From Pseudomonadota bacterium (lineage in GTDB: Bacteria; Desulfobacterota; Desulfovibrionia; Desulfovibrionales; Desulfovibrionaceae), in NCBI GenBank assembly GCA_018822105.1, contig JAHJLB010000018.1, positions 1-64,000 of the forward strand: 64,000 nucleotides of DNA. The letters run 5' to 3'. Position 1 is the stretch's first letter. Every line of letters begins with the position of its first letter. Under the pieces are notes generated by a model that was given only the letters and a program-made list of their open reading frames with translations, was not told the origin of the DNA and did no database searches. A program made the position numbers and the translations under genes. This document shows positions 60,934 to 64,000 of the stretch, one piece after another.

Positions 60934-62490
60934 TCAACGAATCCGCAGGAGTCTTGCCGGCCCGTCTGCGGCTAGACCTTGGCGCAGGCTCACGGTGAAA
61001 CCTTCCGTGTCCAAAAGAGTCACGGGTTCAGGCATGTTCTGCAACGAGCCGGCCAGGGGCGCGGGCCTGGTCTGGATGCGCAGGGTGAGTTCGGGCGCCC
61101 GGTCGGTCCAGAGGTAGAGCTGCCTGGCCGAGATGGCGCGGCAGTTCACCTTGCTGCCGCTAACCAAACCCGGGCCGGACCTGCTGATGGTGTCGAAGAC
61201 GCGCAAATTCAGTCCCCGTATTTGCGCTGTGCCGTCGTTTCGGATGCCAACCGGCACCCAGTCCTCGGCAAAGCACTGAGTGCGCTCAGAACCCGTCTCA
61301 GCGTCGAAATAGCGCACAAGGCCGTCCACATCGGCCAGGCGCAGGCATTGGGCGTGCTCGGAGTGGGCCAGTTGCGGGAGGCGCGGCTCATATGCGGGCT
61401 CAGGCCTCCAGGACTGCCCCGGGAGCACATGGAACAGTTCTGCCCCGCGCAGTTCAAGCCACCCCTGAGGGCGCGGCGCCTCAGCGGAAGGATTCCCGGC
61501 GTCGTTGTCCAGGGCGCGGTTGTGCAGCACATCCCAGCGCACCAGCCTGCCCTCGCCGGTCCAGAGCCGTGCTTCCGTGCCGCTGAACTCGCCTCGCTGG
61601 AAGGGTCCGCCAGGAATATCCAATCTATGCAATAACTTGCCTGTTCGCGGATTCCAGGAACCGCCACGGCCCAGGGCGTCCACCGCCAGCAGCACCCCCC
61701 CGGCGTCAGAAAAGCCTATGGCCGCGGGCTGGCCCGGCAAGGTGGCCACATGGCGCATGTCCCCGCCTGTTCTGCCGTTGCCTGCAGATCCCAGCCAGAC
61801 GTTTCCTGCGGAGTCCTGGGCGGCCAGGAACTCGCCGGAGGCGTTCAGGGTCAGGCTGATGCGTCCGCTCAGCGTGGTCTCGACGCTGCTGGCCGGGCAA
61901 CCGGCACTTTGCAGATCGAAGAAGACCAGGCGGTTCACGCCTTGGGCCCAGGCGGCCAGCAGGTTGCCGTTTTTCGACAGCGCCAGGGCATAGGCCGGGT
62001 GGTTGTCCGGCATGGACAGGGCCGTGCAGTTGCCGGCGCCGAAGAGACGGATGCGCCCATCGGCATGACTGGCTGCGCCGATACGGCCATGTCCGGCGTT
62101 GGCGATGACCCCCGAGTCCAGCAGCACGGCGGTCTGCTCGAGACGAAGGTGCAGGCCCTGGGCACCGGCCCAGGTGCTGGAGCTTGGCACGAGAAATTCG
62201 CCTGGGTTCCGGTATTGCGCTTCTTGGTAATGACCCAGCCCATTGTCTGGCGAAACCGGATTATCCGTGTCCCGTCCGGGATTCTGCAGGTAGCTTTCCC
62301 CCACGACAGGCCTGTAGCCCTCTGCTGCTGCGTTCAGCGGAGCCACGGCCTGGAAAAGGCAGAGGAGGCCGAGGAAAAACGGTTGCCAGGTCCGCCGGAG
62401 CGGCGTGCGGCGAAAATACATGAACCCTGCCGGTGTGCTGGGGATTCTGTTGCTCCGTTGGATCAGGCGGTTTGCGGCGCGCAGGGGCAT
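60934..62490 (-). CDS. Exported beta-propeller-like hypothetical protein
   Basis: N-terminal hydrophobic segment; WD-like repeats (YALALSKNGNLLAAWAQ, LVFFDLQSAG, ISLTLNASGEFLAAQDSAGNVWLG). Confidence 0.65.
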   Translation of the reverse strand: MPLRAANRLIQRSNRIPSTPAGFMYFRRTPLRRTWQPFFLGLLCLFQAVAPLNAAAEGYRPVVGESYLQNPGRDTDNPVSPDNGLGHYQEAQYRNPGEFLVPSSSTWAGAQGLHLRLEQTAVLLDSGVIANAGHGRIGAASHADGRIRLFGAGNCTALSMPDNHPAYALALSKNGNLLAAWAQGVNRLVFFDLQSAGCPASSVETTLSGRISLTLNASGEFLAAQDSAGNVWLGSAGNGRTGGDMRHVATLPGQPAAIGFSDAGGVLLAVDALGRGGSWNPRTGKLLHRLDIPGGPFQRGEFSGTEARLWTGEGRLVRWDVLHNRALDNDAGNPSAEAPRPQGWLELRGAELFHVLPGQSWRPEPAYEPRLPQLAHSEHAQCLRLADVDGLVRYFDAETGSERTQCFAEDWVPVGIRNDGTAQIRGLNLRVFDTISRSGPGLVSGSKVNCRAISARQLYLWTDRAPELTLRIQTRPAPLAGSLQNMPEPVTLLDTEGFTVSLRQGLAADGPARLLRIR

Positions 62491-62515
62491 GGCCGGTCCT
62501 CAGGCCCGTCCGGCC

Positions 62516-63535
62516 TCAGGCCAGGGCCCGGAGCTCCTCAATGTGCATGTCCGGGTTCTTGTTGATGGCTTCGCGCAGGGCCTCGACGGAAGCCGTGGCC
62601 GCGCCCACCTGGGCCACCACGATGCCGGCCGCGTGGTTGGCCAGCACGGCGGCGGAAAGCAGATCCGCCCCGGCGGCCAGGGCCAGGGCCAGGGTGGCGA
62701 TGACCGTGTCGCCGGCGCCGGTGACGTCGAAAACCTTGCGGGCGAAGGTGGGGATGAGCCGCGCCTTTTCCGGGCCCTCGAAAAGGGCCATTCCTTGGGC
62801 GCCGAGAGTGATGAGCAGCTGCGCGCAGTTCAGGCGCTTGAACAGCTCCGCGGCTGCCGGGAGAGGGCCGTCCGGTCCAGTGGCGCTGCGGCCTGCGCCT
62901 TCGGAAGCCTCCTTGGCGTTGGGCGTCAGGATGTCGACATCCTTGTACAGGTCGTAATTCACGGGCTTGGGGTCGACCAGGATGCGCGGGCGGACCCTTG
63001 AGGGGCCGGTGAGCGCCCGCAGAGCGTCCATGAGCGCCCTGGTGACGACCCCCTTGCCGTAGTCTGAAACAACAACGATGTCATGCGTTTGCGCGTGAGC
63101 GGCGACCTTCTCCAGCAGGGCTCCAACAACGGCTTTGGAGAGGGTTTCGGTGTGTTCCCGATCAACCCTGACGATCTGCTGATTTTGGGCGATGATCCGG
63201 GTCTTGCGCGTTGTGCGGCGGCGATCATCCTGAACAAGGTCGGTCTGGACGCCGGCGTCCTTGAGCAGGCCGGTGAGCACGTGGCCGTCCTGATCGGAGC
63301 CGATGACCCCGATGATCAGGGCTTGACCGCCAAGGGCCACGATGTTTCGAGCGACGTTGCCGGCCCCGCCAAGGCGGTACTGCTCGTCGGACACTTGCAG
63401 GACGGGCACAGGCGCCTCGGGGGAGATCCTGGTGACGGTGCCGAAGGTGTAGTGATCAAGCATCACGTCACCCACGATCATCACGCGCCGGCCCGCCAAG
63501 CGGTCCACAAGGGGGAGAATGTTCGGTGTGATCAT
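62516..63535 (-). CDS. rfaE1: D-glycero-beta-D-manno-heptose-7-phosphate kinase
   Basis: VMIVGDVMLDHYTFGTVTRISPEAPVPVL, GGAGNVARNI, FDVTGAGDTVIATLAL. Confidence 0.93.
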   Translation of the reverse strand: MITPNILPLVDRLAGRRVMIVGDVMLDHYTFGTVTRISPEAPVPVLQVSDEQYRLGGAGNVARNIVALGGQALIIGVIGSDQDGHVLTGLLKDAGVQTDLVQDDRRRTTRKTRIIAQNQQIVRVDREHTETLSKAVVGALLEKVAAHAQTHDIVVVSDYGKGVVTRALMDALRALTGPSRVRPRILVDPKPVNYDLYKDVDILTPNAKEASEGAGRSATGPDGPLPAAAELFKRLNCAQLLITLGAQGMALFEGPEKARLIPTFARKVFDVTGAGDTVIATLALALAAGADLLSAAVLANHAAGIVVAQVGAATASVEALREAINKNPDMHIEELRALA

Positions 63536-63633
63536 CAGGCCTCTGCTCCGGTTTCGCAATCCGAGTAAGATCAAATTAAAAAGTTAAATATTAAAGGTTT
63601 AGGCTAGATGATGATCTGATGATCGCCGTGGCC

Positions 63634-64000
63634 CTAGGCTTCGTCCAGCCCCAGCAGCTTGGCCAGGGCCATGAGCTGCTCATTGGACTGGTAGGAGACG
63701 GAAAGTACGCCCTTGTCCATGCTGCCGGTGATCTTCACGCCTTTGCCCAGGGCCTGGGACAGGCCGTCCTGCAGCGCGCGCAGGGTGTCGTCCAGTTGGC
63801 GGGCGCTGCGGCCGCCGCGCGGTGCCTTGCCGCGCAGCTTGCCGCTGCCGTAAAGCTCCTCCGGCTCAGCCAGGCGTCCATGCTCCTTGAAGAACACCGC
63901 CTCGGCCTCGGCCTGGCGCACGGAAAGATTGAACTCCTTGATGCGCTGGTACAGGCCCAGGCTCGTGTCGCCCTCCACGGCCATGATGGCCCGGCCGTGC
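63634..64000 (-). CDS. parB: ParB/Spo0J family partition protein, C-terminal part (truncated by the window)
   Basis: AIMAVEGDTSLGLYQRIKEFNLSVRQAEAEA and a ParB-type C-terminal dimerisation region. Confidence 0.75.
   Translation of the reverse strand, partial: HGRAIMAVEGDTSLGLYQRIKEFNLSVRQAEAEAVFFKEHGRLAEPEELYGSGKLRGKAPRGGRSARQLDDTLRALQDGLSQALGKGVKITGSMDKGVLSVSYQSNEQLMALAKLLGLDEA

Overview
High-GC bacterial chromosome segment, most consistent with a Desulfovibrionaceae-like sulfate reducer (inferred from gene content and order, not searched). The core is an origin-proximal block: dnaA-dnaN-gyrB-gyrA-TPR-argS-SPOR on the minus strand, with a plus-strand block (HcyBio/DUF39, amidohydrolase, pyrB, pyrC, HD protein) diverging from it. 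The rest is housekeeping: hemW, NlpC/P60, copZ/copA, LpxR-like, trmI, radical SAM, RNase E/G, queH, a V4R + GGDEF pair, M16C peptidase, peroxiredoxin, an NtrB/NtrC-type two-component pair, fliL-N-O-P-Q, GT39, PFK, hldA/rfaE1 and the end of parB. The most unusual signal is at 47.6-53.9 kb. A solitary, apparently intact phage-type large terminase (52404-53885) and a small M15-like peptidase operon (47653-48815) are each preceded by an 83-bp promoter-like module. The two copies lie on opposite strands and align without gaps at about 61/83 identity by hand count. I suggest a dispersed phage- or GTA-like regulon. One peptidase gene of that operon carries an apparent frameshift. Other signals include a family of 45-bp perfect-hairpin intergenic elements, a CsoR-like operator at copA, a helically phased TGACA array, a degenerate nucleotidyltransferase-HD protein, and a low-GC patch inside argS. 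All calls are by eye from the sequence and the ORF track; no database searches were run.
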